The position numbers and the translations under genes were made by a program. A stretch of 36,857 nt of DNA from Actinomycetes bacterium (GTDB lineage: Bacteria; Actinomycetota; Acidimicrobiia; IMCC26256; PALSA-610), in NCBI GenBank assembly GCA_025463905.1, contig JAODBJ010000313.1:1-36857 (forward strand), written 5' to 3'. This document shows positions 1 through 7,661 of the stretch, piece by piece. Position 1 is the stretch's first letter; each line of letters starts with the position of its first letter. Under the pieces are notes generated by a model, which saw only the letters and a list, made by a program, of their open reading frames with translations, did not search any database and was not told where the DNA came from.

Positions 1-1117
1 GTTCGAGATCGGGGTCGCGCGCGACGGAAACAACGATTCCCAGCGACAGGATCACGCCACCGGTCGCAGCACCGACACCGACCCAGCGCGCACCGCGCGC
101 CCCGCACGCGCCGAGGCCGATCGCAACGACGAGAATGCTCGGAAGTAACGCCACGATGACGTTTCGGTCGATGAAGTAATCGTCCGACGTCACGGCCGCG
201 AGCACCGCCGGCAAACCCGCCGCTCCGAGCGCCACCGCGGCCATGGCGAGCGCAGCGCGTCGCTCGGCACGCTGGCCGGCGACGAACAGCAACACGACGG
301 CGAGGAGAACCACGCCAAGCGCGGGGACCCAAAGCCACGGCCGCGGGGCACTCGGACCAACGAGGAGGTGGCGTCCCGCCGACTTGATCCGATAGCTGAG
401 CGGCCATGCTTTGATCCACTGCTGCTGATTCGTCGATTGCTGATCCGAGGCAAGGAGGAGGAGCGGTACCGCTGCAACGACAATCGGGAGAACGCCGATG
501 AGCAACGCTTTCCAACGGCGCCAGTGCGCTGCCGCGAGCGCCGCGACCTCTGGTGCAATGAGGAATATCGCGAAGTAATGGGTGGCGAGCGTCGCTGCAG
601 AGACAACACCGAAACCCGCAAGGTCGAGTGTGCGCGCATCGCGTAGCGACCGCGCGAAGAACAGCAACGACAGCGCGGCGAACAGCGTGAACAGCGCGTA
701 CGCGCGTGCTTCCTGCGAGTACCACACGAGGAACGGGTTCACGGCCGCGAGAAGCGCGGCGATACGAGCGACTCGCAGGCTCTGCCCCAACGCTCGAGCC
801 ACCGCATACACCACGACCACGGTCAATGTGCCGGCCAAGGCCGACAACGAGCGGACAGCTCCGTCGCCGTGTCCGAAGAGCCTTGACCAGACGGCAGCGG
901 CGATGAAGTAGATCGGTGGCGTGCCTTCCTTCTGCCGGATTCGCCCGAGGAGAGTTCTGAAACCGCCGCCAATGACCTGGGTCGTGACGACCTCGTCATA
1001 CCAAAGGCTCTGCGATCCGAGACCGACGAACCGCACAATTGCCGCCAGCGCGGCCGTGCTTACGAGAAGCGGGTCGATTCGCCGCAACCTCGTGGAAGGC
1101 ACGGCCCGACGGTACAT
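1..1117 (-). CDS. GT-C (GT39/ArnT-like) membrane glycosyltransferase, 3' end outside window
   Basis: This is an integral-membrane glycosyltransferase that would transfer a sugar from a polyprenyl-phosphate donor to an extracytoplasmic acceptor. 372 codons are visible and the C-terminus lies beyond base 1. The first hydrophobic segment is followed by SLWYDE, which places the family's catalytic Asp-Glu pair at residues 41-42. Further on, the hallmark NPFLVWYSQEARAYAL of GT39-like proteins is readable, with alternating hydrophobic stretches throughout. I chose the ATG at 1117-1115. It begins 5 bases after the stop of the upstream luciferase-like gene, so the two are probably co-transcribed. The acceptor cannot be told from the sequence. 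Family call is firm; substrate is unknown. Confidence 0.85.
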   Translation of the reverse strand, partial: MYRRAVPSTRLRRIDPLLVSTAALAAIVRFVGLGSQSLWYDEVVTTQVIGGGFRTLLGRIRQKEGTPPIYFIAAAVWSRLFGHGDGAVRSLSALAGTLTVVVVYAVARALGQSLRVARIAALLAAVNPFLVWYSQEARAYALFTLFAALSLLFFARSLRDARTLDLAGFGVVSAATLATHYFAIFLIAPEVAALAAAHWRRWKALLIGVLPIVVAAVPLLLLASDQQSTNQQQWIKAWPLSYRIKSAGRHLLVGPSAPRPWLWVPALGVVLLAVVLLFVAGQRAERRAALAMAAVALGAAGLPAVLAAVTSDDYFIDRNVIVALLPSILVVAIGLGACGARGARWVGVGAATGGVILSLGIVVSVARDPDLE

Positions 1118-1122
1118 ACGGT

Positions 1123-2106
1123 TCAGTTCGTCGGTGCGAGCGCCGGCAACACGTCGTTCACGACCCGTTCGAGGTACGGCCACGCGATCGCGGGTGGCAG
1201 ACCGCCGACCAAGGGGTGGAGCGAGAGAAAGCCGTGCGTGCGGAGGTACTCGACCGCTTCGCCGACGTCGAACACGCGGTGCGCGCGCTGCTCGGCTCGC
1301 AACGCTTCCACCGTCTTGCTGTGGGACAAGCTGGCGGTCCGGTTGTCGTCTTCGTTCCACGACGCGTACATGGTGGCGTCGTGCAAGAGGTACGGCCCGA
1401 GTTCCTGCCACGCCTGATCGAGGTCGTCGGCGACGAACGTGGTGAGCGGGAGGTCGGGGTTCGGCAGCGTGCAATTGCCGGGTGTGGTCCCCAACCGAGC
1501 GGCTTCGTCGCGATACGCGTCTCCCAGGGCCGGGGTGTCGGTCTGGGCCAAGAAGTCGAGGCCGAAGCGAGCTGCGCGCCGCGCGGCGCCGACGCTCTGG
1601 CCGCCGTACGCGAGGCGTGGGCCGCCGGGTGTCATCGGCGCGGGCGTCACCGAAATGCGGCGCCCGTCCAGACTGAACGTGCCTTCGCGCATCGCGCGCA
1701 GCACGATGTCGAGGTTGGCCTCGGTGCGCGCCACGCGATCCGACATGGCGAGCCCGAAGTGCTCGAACTCCTCGGGTCGGTACCCGAGCCCGAACACGTA
1801 CGACACGCGGCCGCGGCTCACCAGGTCGAGTACCGCCATCTCCTCGGCGAGGCGCACCGGCTCGTAGAGCGGCAACAACGCCGCCGCGATCATGAAATGC
1901 ACATGCTTCGTGCGCGCGGCCATCGCCGACGCGAGGACGATCGGGGTGGGCAAGTAGCCGTCGCTCGACGCGTGGTGTTCCGAGAGCACCACCATCGCGC
2001 AGCCGCGGTCGTCGGCCCACTCGACCATGTCGATCGCAGCCGCGTAGAGATCGGCGGCCGGAGCCCCGTGCGCCGGAGCGCGCATGTCGAAACGCATCGA
2101 GAACAT
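1123..2106 (-). CDS. LLM-class flavin/F420-dependent oxidoreductase
   Basis: A luciferase-like monooxygenase-family protein of 327 aa, the usual length for the single-domain TIM-barrel enzymes that use FMN or F420. Visible family features are the early LSEHH segment, the SRGRVSYVFGLGY phosphate-binding region and a C-terminal part matching F420-dependent members. The start is the ATG at 2106; an in-frame ATG at 2097 is equally plausible. The frame stays open upstream to about 2661, but that part runs antisense to the neighbouring P450. The gene diverges from that P450 across only 57 bases, so one region probably controls both. It is followed after 5 bases by the glycosyltransferase. The substrate is unknown; actinobacterial relatives act on lipids, terpenes or alkanesulfonates. 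Confidence 0.85.
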   Translation of the reverse strand: MFSMRFDMRAPAHGAPAADLYAAAIDMVEWADDRGCAMVVLSEHHASSDGYLPTPIVLASAMAARTKHVHFMIAAALLPLYEPVRLAEEMAVLDLVSRGRVSYVFGLGYRPEEFEHFGLAMSDRVARTEANLDIVLRAMREGTFSLDGRRISVTPAPMTPGGPRLAYGGQSVGAARRAARFGLDFLAQTDTPALGDAYRDEAARLGTTPGNCTLPNPDLPLTTFVADDLDQAWQELGPYLLHDATMYASWNEDDNRTASLSHSKTVEALRAEQRAHRVFDVGEAVEYLRTHGFLSLHPLVGGLPPAIAWPYLERVVNDVLPALAPTN

Positions 2107-2163
2107 GGCGCGGCAGCGTAACGGTGTTGCGCTCCCCTCTCTCGCTCGCCAATGATCAGGTCG

Positions 2164-3372
2164 ATGCCCCCCGTCACGGATATCTATTACGACCCGTACG
2201 ACGCCACGATCGACCGCGACCCACATCCGACGTGGAAGCGTCTGCGCGACGAATCGCCGCTCTACTACAACGAGCAACACGACTTCTACGCGCTGAGCCG
2301 CTACGACGACGTGCTCACCGCGTCGCTCGACTGGCAGACGTACAGCTCGGCGCGCGGCACCGTTATCGAGATGATCGATCCGAGCCCTACCGGCGCGCAC
2401 GGTCCCGAGGGCCTCGGAATGATGATCTTCATGGACCCGCCGCGACATGACGACCTCCGCAAGCTCGTGAGCCGCGCCTTTACGCCGCGGCGCGTCACGG
2501 CGCTCGACGACCGTCTCCGTGAACTCTGCGCCGAGTTGCTCGACCCGCTCGCGCACGTCGGCGGGTTCGACTATCTCGAAGACTTCGCCGCCCGCATACC
2601 CGCCATGATCATCGGCGCGCTCATGGGAGTGCCGAACGACGAGCAGGACCAACTGCGGCACTGGATCGATACTTCAATGCGCTACGAACCCGACGGCATC
2701 AGTGCCGAGAAGGCGAGCGCGATGAGCGCGCTCAGCGCGTGCATGAACGGCATCGTCGACGAGCGGAAGGCGCAACCGCGCGACGACATGGTCTCCGACC
2801 TGCTCGCCGCCGAGATCGCACTCGACGACGGCACCCACCGGCGGCTCACTCACGAAGAGGTAATGGCGTTCTTCAGTCTGCTGCAGTTCGCCGGAACCGA
2901 AACCACCGCGCGACTGCTCGGGTGGGCGGCCGTGCTCCTGGCGCGCAATCCCGACCAGCGGACGTTGCTACGGAACGAACCGGAACGCGTTGGCAACGCG
3001 GTCGAGGAGTTGTTGCGGTACGAGGCGCCATCGCCGATCCAGGCGCGGTTCGTGACGAGGGAAGTCGAATGGCATGGCACCACCCTGCCGGCGAACAGCA
3101 AGGTTGCGCTGCTCACGGGAAGCGCGGGACGCGATGAACGGAAATTTGCCGACGCGGACCGCTTCGACGTGACGCGCCACTTCGACCGTCACATGAGTTT
3201 CGGCTACGGCATCCACTTCTGCCTCGGCGCGAATCTCGCTCGGCTCGAAGCCAAGGCGGTGCTCGAAGAGACGTTGCGCCGTCTCCCCGACTGGCACGTC
3301 GACGAAGCCGAGGTCGAGTTCGTACGCACGTCAACGGTGCGCGGGCCTTCCCGGGTCCCGATTCAGCTCTGA
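2164..3372 (+). CDS. Cytochrome P450 (paralog A)
   Basis: A soluble class I bacterial P450 of 402 aa that would hydroxylate a hydrophobic substrate using electrons from a ferredoxin encoded elsewhere. All core motifs are present: I-helix AGTET at residues 243-247, K-helix E282-L-L-R285, and heme loop FGYGIHFC with the thiolate Cys at 353. I chose the ATG at 2164 over the in-frame ATG at 2152. From there the N-terminus aligns residue for residue with the second P450 of the window (5650-6852, both reading V-T-D then D-P), and a weak AGG lies 3 bases upstream. No ferredoxin or reductase gene is nearby. It diverges from the LLM oxidoreductase and converges on an SDR gene. Confidence 0.93.
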   Translation: MPPVTDIYYDPYDATIDRDPHPTWKRLRDESPLYYNEQHDFYALSRYDDVLTASLDWQTYSSARGTVIEMIDPSPTGAHGPEGLGMMIFMDPPRHDDLRKLVSRAFTPRRVTALDDRLRELCAELLDPLAHVGGFDYLEDFAARIPAMIIGALMGVPNDEQDQLRHWIDTSMRYEPDGISAEKASAMSALSACMNGIVDERKAQPRDDMVSDLLAAEIALDDGTHRRLTHEEVMAFFSLLQFAGTETTARLLGWAAVLLARNPDQRTLLRNEPERVGNAVEELLRYEAPSPIQARFVTREVEWHGTTLPANSKVALLTGSAGRDERKFADADRFDVTRHFDRHMSFGYGIHFCLGANLARLEAKAVLEETLRRLPDWHVDEAEVEFVRTSTVRGPSRVPIQL

Positions 3373-3451
3373 AGCGTGCCCGTCACGGCGCAGAACCGTG
3401 GGCCAAGCGTGACGACGTCGACGAGGATGCCGGCGGCGTGCGTGCGCTCGC

Positions 3452-4258
3452 CTATTCGACCCGCGGCGTGAGCGCTTCGTACGCCTTCGTCACCATGTCT
3501 TGCGTTGGCGGGAGCGTGAGCGGGCCACCCGGCGGTTCGATGCTGAGGTTCGGGATGTCGACATTCGGGTTGGCGCGCATTGTCGCGATGAGATCGGTGA
3601 GCACGTTCGCAACGTCGCCGGGTTGCATCATGTTTGCGGTGTGTTGTGCGTTCACGACCCAATGCGCGAATGCCTGCTGCACCAACTCCGGTGTGAAGTT
3701 GCTGCCGAACTCAGTGCCGATGGTGCTGCCGATCGTGACCCGCACGAACCGCGTATCGCGGTGTTCCGCGCGTAGGCCCTCCACCAATCGGTTCAATGCG
3801 GCTTTGCTCACGGAGTACGCGGAGAGACCCCAGCGCGGCTGATCGTCCGAGGTGGAAGAACAGAACGCGACGATCGCGCCCGGCGACAAGTGCGGAATCG
3901 CGGCACGGACGGTGAGCGCAGCGCCGACCACGTTCGGCCCGAGCACGTCTTGCCACTGCTGCGCGTCCTGGTCTTGCAGTCGCGCGATACGCGCGAACCC
4001 CACCGCGTACAACACCGCGTCGATTCCACCGAGCCGCGCGGCGGCCTGGTCAATCGCCTCACCGATGGTCGCTTCGTCGCACACGTCGATCCGGACCGCG
4101 TACCCGCTGCCCGCCTCTTGCACCGCGTCATCGAGGCGATCCGCGCGGCGCGCCGCGAACACCACGTCTGCGCCGCCGCGCGCCGCGGCAACGCCGAACG
4201 CACGCCCAATGCCGGCCGACGCGCCGACAACCAGCACTCTCGCGCCGTCGAGACTCAC
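3452..4258 (-). CDS. Short-chain dehydrogenase/reductase
   Basis: An NAD(P)-dependent Rossmann-fold oxidoreductase of 268 aa. The cofactor loop GASAGIG is at residues 12-18, the catalytic serine region at 134-135, and the catalytic Y148-S-V-S-K152 is intact. After Arg37-Arg38 the sequence fits a preference for NADP, which is inference only. The C-terminus is longer than in minimal SDRs. The gene lies 96 bases downstream of the TetR regulator on the same strand, so co-transcription and control by it are likely. It converges on the P450 ending at 3372, and the 79 bases between them hold no recognisable gene. The substrate is unknown, though the P450 neighbours suggest an alcohol or ketone of a hydrophobic molecule. 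Confidence 0.9.
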   Translation of the reverse strand: MSLDGARVLVVGASAGIGRAFGVAAARGGADVVFAARRADRLDDAVQEAGSGYAVRIDVCDEATIGEAIDQAAARLGGIDAVLYAVGFARIARLQDQDAQQWQDVLGPNVVGAALTVRAAIPHLSPGAIVAFCSSTSDDQPRWGLSAYSVSKAALNRLVEGLRAEHRDTRFVRVTIGSTIGTEFGSNFTPELVQQAFAHWVVNAQHTANMMQPGDVANVLTDLIATMRANPNVDIPNLSIEPPGGPLTLPPTQDMVTKAYEALTPRVE

Positions 4259-4354
4259 GCGGGTGACGGCGACGTGATCGACAGGTTCGATAAGCGCTCG
4301 GGCGGTTCCATCGTTCTCCCTGTCGAATCTCGAATCAGTCGAGCAACTCTAGGT

Positions 4355-4936
4355 TCAGCGGGCTGCCAGCAGGAGGGTGCTGAATTGGGCCGCGAGATCG
4401 CGGTGATCCGGGCCGTCGGGTTCGATCGCGACGGCGACGGTCACGCCTACTGACACTGCGAGGATCAGCGACGCCATTGCGTTCGGTTCGACCCACGCGG
4501 GGATCGCCTTCGCCTCCCGTAACTCACCGATTTGGTCCGCCAGGCGACCGCGCACCTCCTGCCAGAGCGCGCCCACCTCACTTGTTTCTGCACGCGCGGC
4601 GTGCACGATCGCTTCGAGCAGCGCCGGCGAGCGGCCGCGCGCCGCGTCGAACGCGTCGCTGAGTTGCCGTACCGCGTCGAGCATTGCCAGTGCCGGATCG
4701 CCCGGAGCTGCAAGCGCGTCCAGCGCGGGTTGCACCCAGGCGCGTACTTCTTCCGCGAGTGCCGCCGCGACGAGGGCGTCCTTGCTGCCGAAGTGGTACG
4801 TGATCGCGCCAAGGTTCGCGCCCGCCGCCGCCGCGATCGCCCGCGAGGACGCGCCGGTGACACCTCCCGTGCGCACGCACTCGCGGGTCGCGGTAAGTAA
4901 GCGAGTGCGTGTTGTCACGTCGAGGTGCTCATTCAT
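4355..4936 (-). CDS. TetR-family transcriptional regulator
   Basis: A 193-aa repressor-type regulator. The N-terminal helix-turn-helix spans about residues 27-51 and ends in the family-typical ITYHFGSKDAL. The rest is an all-helical ligand-binding domain with no further recognisable motif. I chose the ATG at 4936; reading further upstream would run antisense through the divergent membrane ORFs. The start codon sits inside a perfect 16-base palindrome (4933-4948), and a TATCAT hexamer (4950-4945) ends 8 bases before the ATG, so the mRNA is probably leaderless and self-regulated. Likely targets are its own operon with the SDR and the divergent small membrane genes. The inducer is unknown. Confidence 0.9.
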   Translation of the reverse strand: MNEHLDVTTRTRLLTATRECVRTGGVTGASSRAIAAAAGANLGAITYHFGSKDALVAAALAEEVRAWVQPALDALAAPGDPALAMLDAVRQLSDAFDAARGRSPALLEAIVHAARAETSEVGALWQEVRGRLADQIGELREAKAIPAWVEPNAMASLILAVSVGVTVAVAIEPDGPDHRDLAAQFSTLLLAAR

Positions 4937-4948
4937 ACGTTTGTATGA
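4933..4948. promoter_or_regulatory. Palindromic operator at the TetR start codon
   Basis: The sequence reads TCATAC-GTTT-GTATGA: two perfect 6-base arms around a 4-base spacer. It covers the TetR ATG and overlaps the -10-like hexamers facing both ways. TetR proteins commonly bind such palindromes in divergent promoters. That this is the site of this TetR is inference from position. Confidence 0.65.
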
Positions 4949-4953
4949 TACCA
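4944..4953. promoter_or_regulatory. Overlapping divergent -10 elements
   Basis: On the minus strand TGG precedes TATCAT (4953-4945), an extended -10, and the TetR ATG follows 8 bases later. On the plus strand TATGAT (4944-4949) lies 11 bases before the ATG at 4961. No convincing -35 is seen for either direction. The two hexamers occupy nearly the same bases, so polymerase binding in the two directions should be mutually exclusive. Confidence 0.5.
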
Positions 4954-4960
4954 TGAATGC

Positions 4961-5137
4961 ATGCGCAGACGGGGCGGCGGACGGGGCGAAGGCTCGTTCC
5001 TGGTCTGGCTCGTGATCGGTGCCGGCTTCTCGCTCGGCGTGCTCACCGCCTTCACGATCGGCATCTTCATCCTGCCGGTCACCGCGCTCCTCACGTTGTG
5101 CGTCGCCACGCGGCGCGCACGTCGACCACCGGCATGA
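4961..5137 (+). CDS. Small membrane protein, N-terminal half of a split family
   Basis: A 58-aa protein with a basic N-terminus (RRRGGGRGE) and one or two hydrophobic segments from about residue 12 to 45, ending in an Arg-rich tail. The ATG at 4961 has no Shine-Dalgarno and lies 11 bases after a TATGAT hexamer, so leaderless translation is possible. Its stop overlaps the ATG of the next ORF (ATGA at 5134-5137). From memory, related actinobacterial membrane proteins read straight through this junction as one polypeptide, which would make this and the following ORF one gene split by a frameshift. The function is unknown. The divergent TetR gene suggests control by that regulator. Confidence 0.55.
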   Translation: MRRRGGGRGEGSFLVWLVIGAGFSLGVLTAFTIGIFILPVTALLTLCVATRRARRPPA

Positions 5138-5355
5138 CGGGCCTCGTCTCGGGCTTCGGTGCCCCGCTCCTCTACATCGCGTTCCTGAACCGGCACGGCC
5201 CCGGCGACATCTGCCGGCACTACGCGAACGGCGGCGAGTCGTGCACGCAGGAATCGAGCCCGTGGCCCTGGCTCGCGATCGGCGCCGCGTTCGTGATCGC
5301 CGGCGCAGTGCTCTTCGTGCAACAACACCACCACCGGTCCCCCGCCCGCTGGTGA
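5134..5355 (+). CDS. Small membrane protein, C-terminal half of the split family
   Basis: A 73-aa ORF beginning MTGLVSGFGAPLLYIAFLNR. A short loop with two cysteines (DICRHY and SCTQE) and a second hydrophobic segment (WLAIGAAFVIAGAVLFV) follow, and the tail is His-rich. The two Cys on the predicted outer loop could form a disulfide. The start overlaps the preceding stop by 4 bases and the end overlaps the next start by 4 bases (GTGA), so translation is probably coupled. The open frame extends upstream to an ATG at 4957, but that part only gives an Arg/His-rich antiframe of the preceding ORF, so I did not use it. Function unknown; see the finding on the possible frameshift. Confidence 0.55.
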   Translation: MTGLVSGFGAPLLYIAFLNRHGPGDICRHYANGGESCTQESSPWPWLAIGAAFVIAGAVLFVQQHHHRSPARW

Positions 5356-5663
5356 GCTCGCGATGGCCGGGCATGTTGGTGTTCGGCGTGTCGGGGTTCC
5401 TGCTGCTCAGCATGGGCGGCGCGATCGTCGCCGCGCCGCTCACCGTCCCCGCACTCGTGATCGTGCGGCACCGCCACCCCTCCGCGACCTTCCGCGTCGT
5501 GGCCGCGATCCTCGCCGCGGCAACGATTGCCGAAGTCGCGTGGGCACTCACCTACCTCGCGCTCGGTGAAACCGCGCCGTGGATCTGGCTCATCCCACTC
5601 GTTGCCGGCATCGCGACCCTCGCCGCCACCGCCCGATCACGTCGCCAGGTCAGGTGGGCGTAA
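5352..5663 (+). CDS. Small four-helix-like membrane protein
   Basis: A 103-aa hydrophobic protein with three to four transmembrane stretches. It starts at a GTG overlapping the previous stop (GTGA, 5352-5355). The hydrophobic runs are around residues 8-30, 45-65 and 78-95, and the tail is basic (RSRRQVRWA). It is the last gene of a three-ORF overlapping unit behind the TetR-controlled promoter, and its 3' end overlaps the convergent P450 gene by 14 bases. I do not recognise the family. A small membrane-accessory or stress role is possible, but nothing in the sequence settles it. Confidence 0.6.
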   Translation: MSSRWPGMLVFGVSGFLLLSMGGAIVAAPLTVPALVIVRHRHPSATFRVVAAILAAATIAEVAWALTYLALGETAPWIWLIPLVAGIATLAATARSRRQVRWA

Positions 5664-6852
5664 TAGGGACGCTCGCGTAGCCCCGCACGGTGCTCGTGTG
5701 CATGCGTACGCAACTGTCGTGGTCGACGTCCCACTCGGGATACCGCTGCAACGTCTCTTCGAGCGCGACGCGACCCTCGAGACGCGCGAGTGCCGCGCCG
5801 ATGCAGAAGTGAATGCCGTACCCGAAGCTCACGTGGTGGTCGAAGTGGCGATGGATGTCGAAGCGGTCCGGGTCGGCGTACTTGCGCTCGTCGCGGCCGG
5901 CGGAACCGGTGAGCAACAACACCTTCGAGCCGGCGGCGAGCCGTTCACCGTGGAGTTCGACATCGGCGTGCGTCCAACGGCCCTGCACTGGTGACGGCGC
6001 CTCGTAACGCAACAACTCTTCGATCGCGTTCGGCACCAACGCGGGGTCGGCCACCAGTTCCGCGCGCTGATCCGGGTGGGCCGCGAGCGTGACCGCGGCC
6101 CAGCCGAGCAACTTCGCCACCGTCTCGGTGCCCGCGCTGATAAGCAAGTTGGCGAAGTGGGTGCTCTCCGTTGGAGTGAGGGTGCGCACCACGCCGTCGT
6201 CGTCGGTGATCTCAGCGCGCCCGAGATCGGTGAGCATGTCGTCGCGCGGCGAGCGGCGCCGCTCTTCCATCTGTGCCGACAGGTACTCCCAGAGCCAGAT
6301 CTGCGCGCCGAACGACACGTCGTTGATCATGCCGACGCCCGGCTCGATGTGGAACACCAGGTCGATCTGCTCACGTACCGCTTGTTGGTCGGCCAGGGGA
6401 ACGCCGAGAAGTGACGCGATGACCAGCGCCGGAAGGCGCGCCCCGAAATCTTGGACGTAGTCGAACGATCCATTGCCCCGCGGCGCGTCGAGAAACTCAC
6501 GGCACAACTCACGAATACGAACTTCGAGCTGCGCGATGCGTCGCGGCGTGAACGCTCGCGACACCAGCGAGCGCAAGCGGGTGTGGTCGGGTGGATCGAG
6601 AAAGATCAACGAGCCGCCGGCGAGCGACGATTCCGGGCCCATGAGCTCGAGCACCGTTCCGTGCGCGGAACTGAAGGTCGAGGGGTCACGATGCGCGCGT
6701 TCGACGTCGTCGTAGCGGCTCAGCGCCCAGAAGTCGAAGCGTTCGTTGCGGTACAGCGGCGCGTCGTCACGCATGCGGCGCCACACGCCGTAGGGATCGT
6801 TGTCGAGTTCGACGTCGAACGGGTCCCAGTAGAGGTCGGTCACGTCAGTCAC
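5650..6852 (-). CDS. Cytochrome P450 (paralog B)
   Basis: A 400-aa bacterial P450 clearly paralogous to the one at 2164-3372. The N-termini, the SRAFTPRR region, the I-helix (AGTET), the K-helix plus following segment (EELLRYEAPSPVQ) and the heme loop FGYGIHFCIG with Cys350 match closely. It would hydroxylate a hydrophobic compound using an external ferredoxin. The gene follows the GntR regulator by 21 bases on the same strand, making a likely SDR-GntR-P450 transcription unit. Its 3' end overlaps the convergent small membrane gene by 14 bases. The substrate is unknown; similarity to paralog A suggests a related substrate or successive steps on one molecule. Confidence 0.93.
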   Translation of the reverse strand: MTDVTDLYWDPFDVELDNDPYGVWRRMRDDAPLYRNERFDFWALSRYDDVERAHRDPSTFSSAHGTVLELMGPESSLAGGSLIFLDPPDHTRLRSLVSRAFTPRRIAQLEVRIRELCREFLDAPRGNGSFDYVQDFGARLPALVIASLLGVPLADQQAVREQIDLVFHIEPGVGMINDVSFGAQIWLWEYLSAQMEERRRSPRDDMLTDLGRAEITDDDGVVRTLTPTESTHFANLLISAGTETVAKLLGWAAVTLAAHPDQRAELVADPALVPNAIEELLRYEAPSPVQGRWTHADVELHGERLAAGSKVLLLTGSAGRDERKYADPDRFDIHRHFDHHVSFGYGIHFCIGAALARLEGRVALEETLQRYPEWDVDHDSCVRMHTSTVRGYASVPITPT

Positions 6853-6873
6853 GGTGATGCACTGGGCTCTCGT

Positions 6874-7587
6874 TCATCCTGCGGCCGCTTTGCGCTCGCC
6901 GAACAGCTCGCGCGCGGCGAAGAGCGTCACGACCTGGTCGGCTTGGCGCCGCATCATGTCGATGTACTCGTCGCGCGCGCGTACGGGGTCGCCGGCGCGG
7001 AACGCATCGAGCAATGCCACCAGACCTTCGCGCTCGATCGGGATCGCGTTCGGAATGAGGGCGAAGAAGTTGCCGGGCACGAGCGTGGAGATCGCGCGCA
7101 GCACCACGCCGATACGGGGCGACGCGGCCGCAGCAACCACCGCGTCGTGAAACGCCACCGCCAGCCGGCTGAAGCGATCGGCATCTGTCTCTTCACGTAC
7201 GCCGGCCACCAAGGGTTCGAGCGCCGCGACGAGCGGCGCGACGCCGCGCTCGATCGCCCGCTGGGCCGCCAAGCCGAACGTGAGGCCGTAGAGCTCGAAG
7301 TGGTCGCGCACCGCGGCTTCGTCGAGCGCGTTCACGAACGCGCCGCGGTGAGGTTCGATGGTGACCCAACCCTCTCGTTCGAGCGCGATCAGCGCCTCCC
7401 GAACCGGGATACGACTGATACCGAGGACCGACGCCACGGCATCTTGCGGTACGCGGTCGTGGGGCCGGAGGTCGGCATCGAAGATCAGGCGGCGGATGTA
7501 GCGCGCGGCCTGATCGGCACTGGTCTGACGGGCGATCGCACCCTTCGGTGGCGGCAACGCTCGAGCGGGATCCGGTCGCGGCACCAC
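6874..7587 (-). CDS. GntR-family regulator, FCD type
   Basis: A 237-aa regulator with an N-terminal winged helix (about residues 25-88, including LGISRIPVREAL) and a C-terminal all-helical FCD ligand domain. In related proteins the FCD domain binds a carboxylate through a metal; His147 in AVAFHDAV fits one ligand. I chose the GTG at 7587, with another GTG directly after it. A TACGAT hexamer ends 7 bases upstream, so the mRNA may be leaderless. A GTATAC-centred palindrome overlaps that hexamer, which suggests autorepression. Upstream lies an SDR on the same strand, separated by a strong hairpin. Downstream is a P450 that it probably controls. The ligand is unknown. Confidence 0.88.
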   Translation of the reverse strand: MVPRPDPARALPPPKGAIARQTSADQAARYIRRLIFDADLRPHDRVPQDAVASVLGISRIPVREALIALEREGWVTIEPHRGAFVNALDEAAVRDHFELYGLTFGLAAQRAIERGVAPLVAALEPLVAGVREETDADRFSRLAVAFHDAVVAAAASPRIGVVLRAISTLVPGNFFALIPNAIPIEREGLVALLDAFRAGDPVRARDEYIDMMRRQADQVVTLFAARELFGERKAAAG

Positions 7588-7594
7588 ATTGCAT

Positions 7595-7604
7595 ATCGTA
7601 TACG
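7595..7604 (-). promoter_or_regulatory. GntR promoter -10 with GTATAC palindrome
   Basis: CGTATACG at 7597-7604 is a perfect 8-base palindrome. GTATAC cores are common in operators of FCD-type GntR regulators. It overlaps a -10-like TACGAT (7600-7595) that ends 7 bases before the GTG start of the GntR gene. Binding there would block the promoter. The assignment rests on position and family habit. Confidence 0.5.
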
Positions 7605-7609
7605 CGCGA

Positions 7610-7654
7610 GCGTGCGTCGATAGGGGACAAATAGTGTCCCCAATAGACGCACGC
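7610..7654 (-). terminator. Long stem-loop between SDR and GntR
   Basis: Outer arms GCGTGCGTC (7610-7618) and GACGCACGC (7646-7654) pair perfectly. Inner arms GGGGACA (7623-7629) and TGTCCCC (7635-7641) also pair perfectly around a 5-base loop, with a small internal bulge between the two stems. It lies just after the SDR stop codon in the direction of transcription. No T-run follows, so it could be a factor-assisted terminator, a 3'-end stabiliser or an attenuator before the GntR promoter. Confidence 0.6.
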
Positions 7655-7661
7655 CCCCCGG

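Noticed and set aside
2107-2661. N-terminal extension of the LLM oxidoreductase up to base 2661
   Set aside because: The extension is antisense to the P450 coding region and adds no known domain; the ATG at 2106 gives the normal family length.
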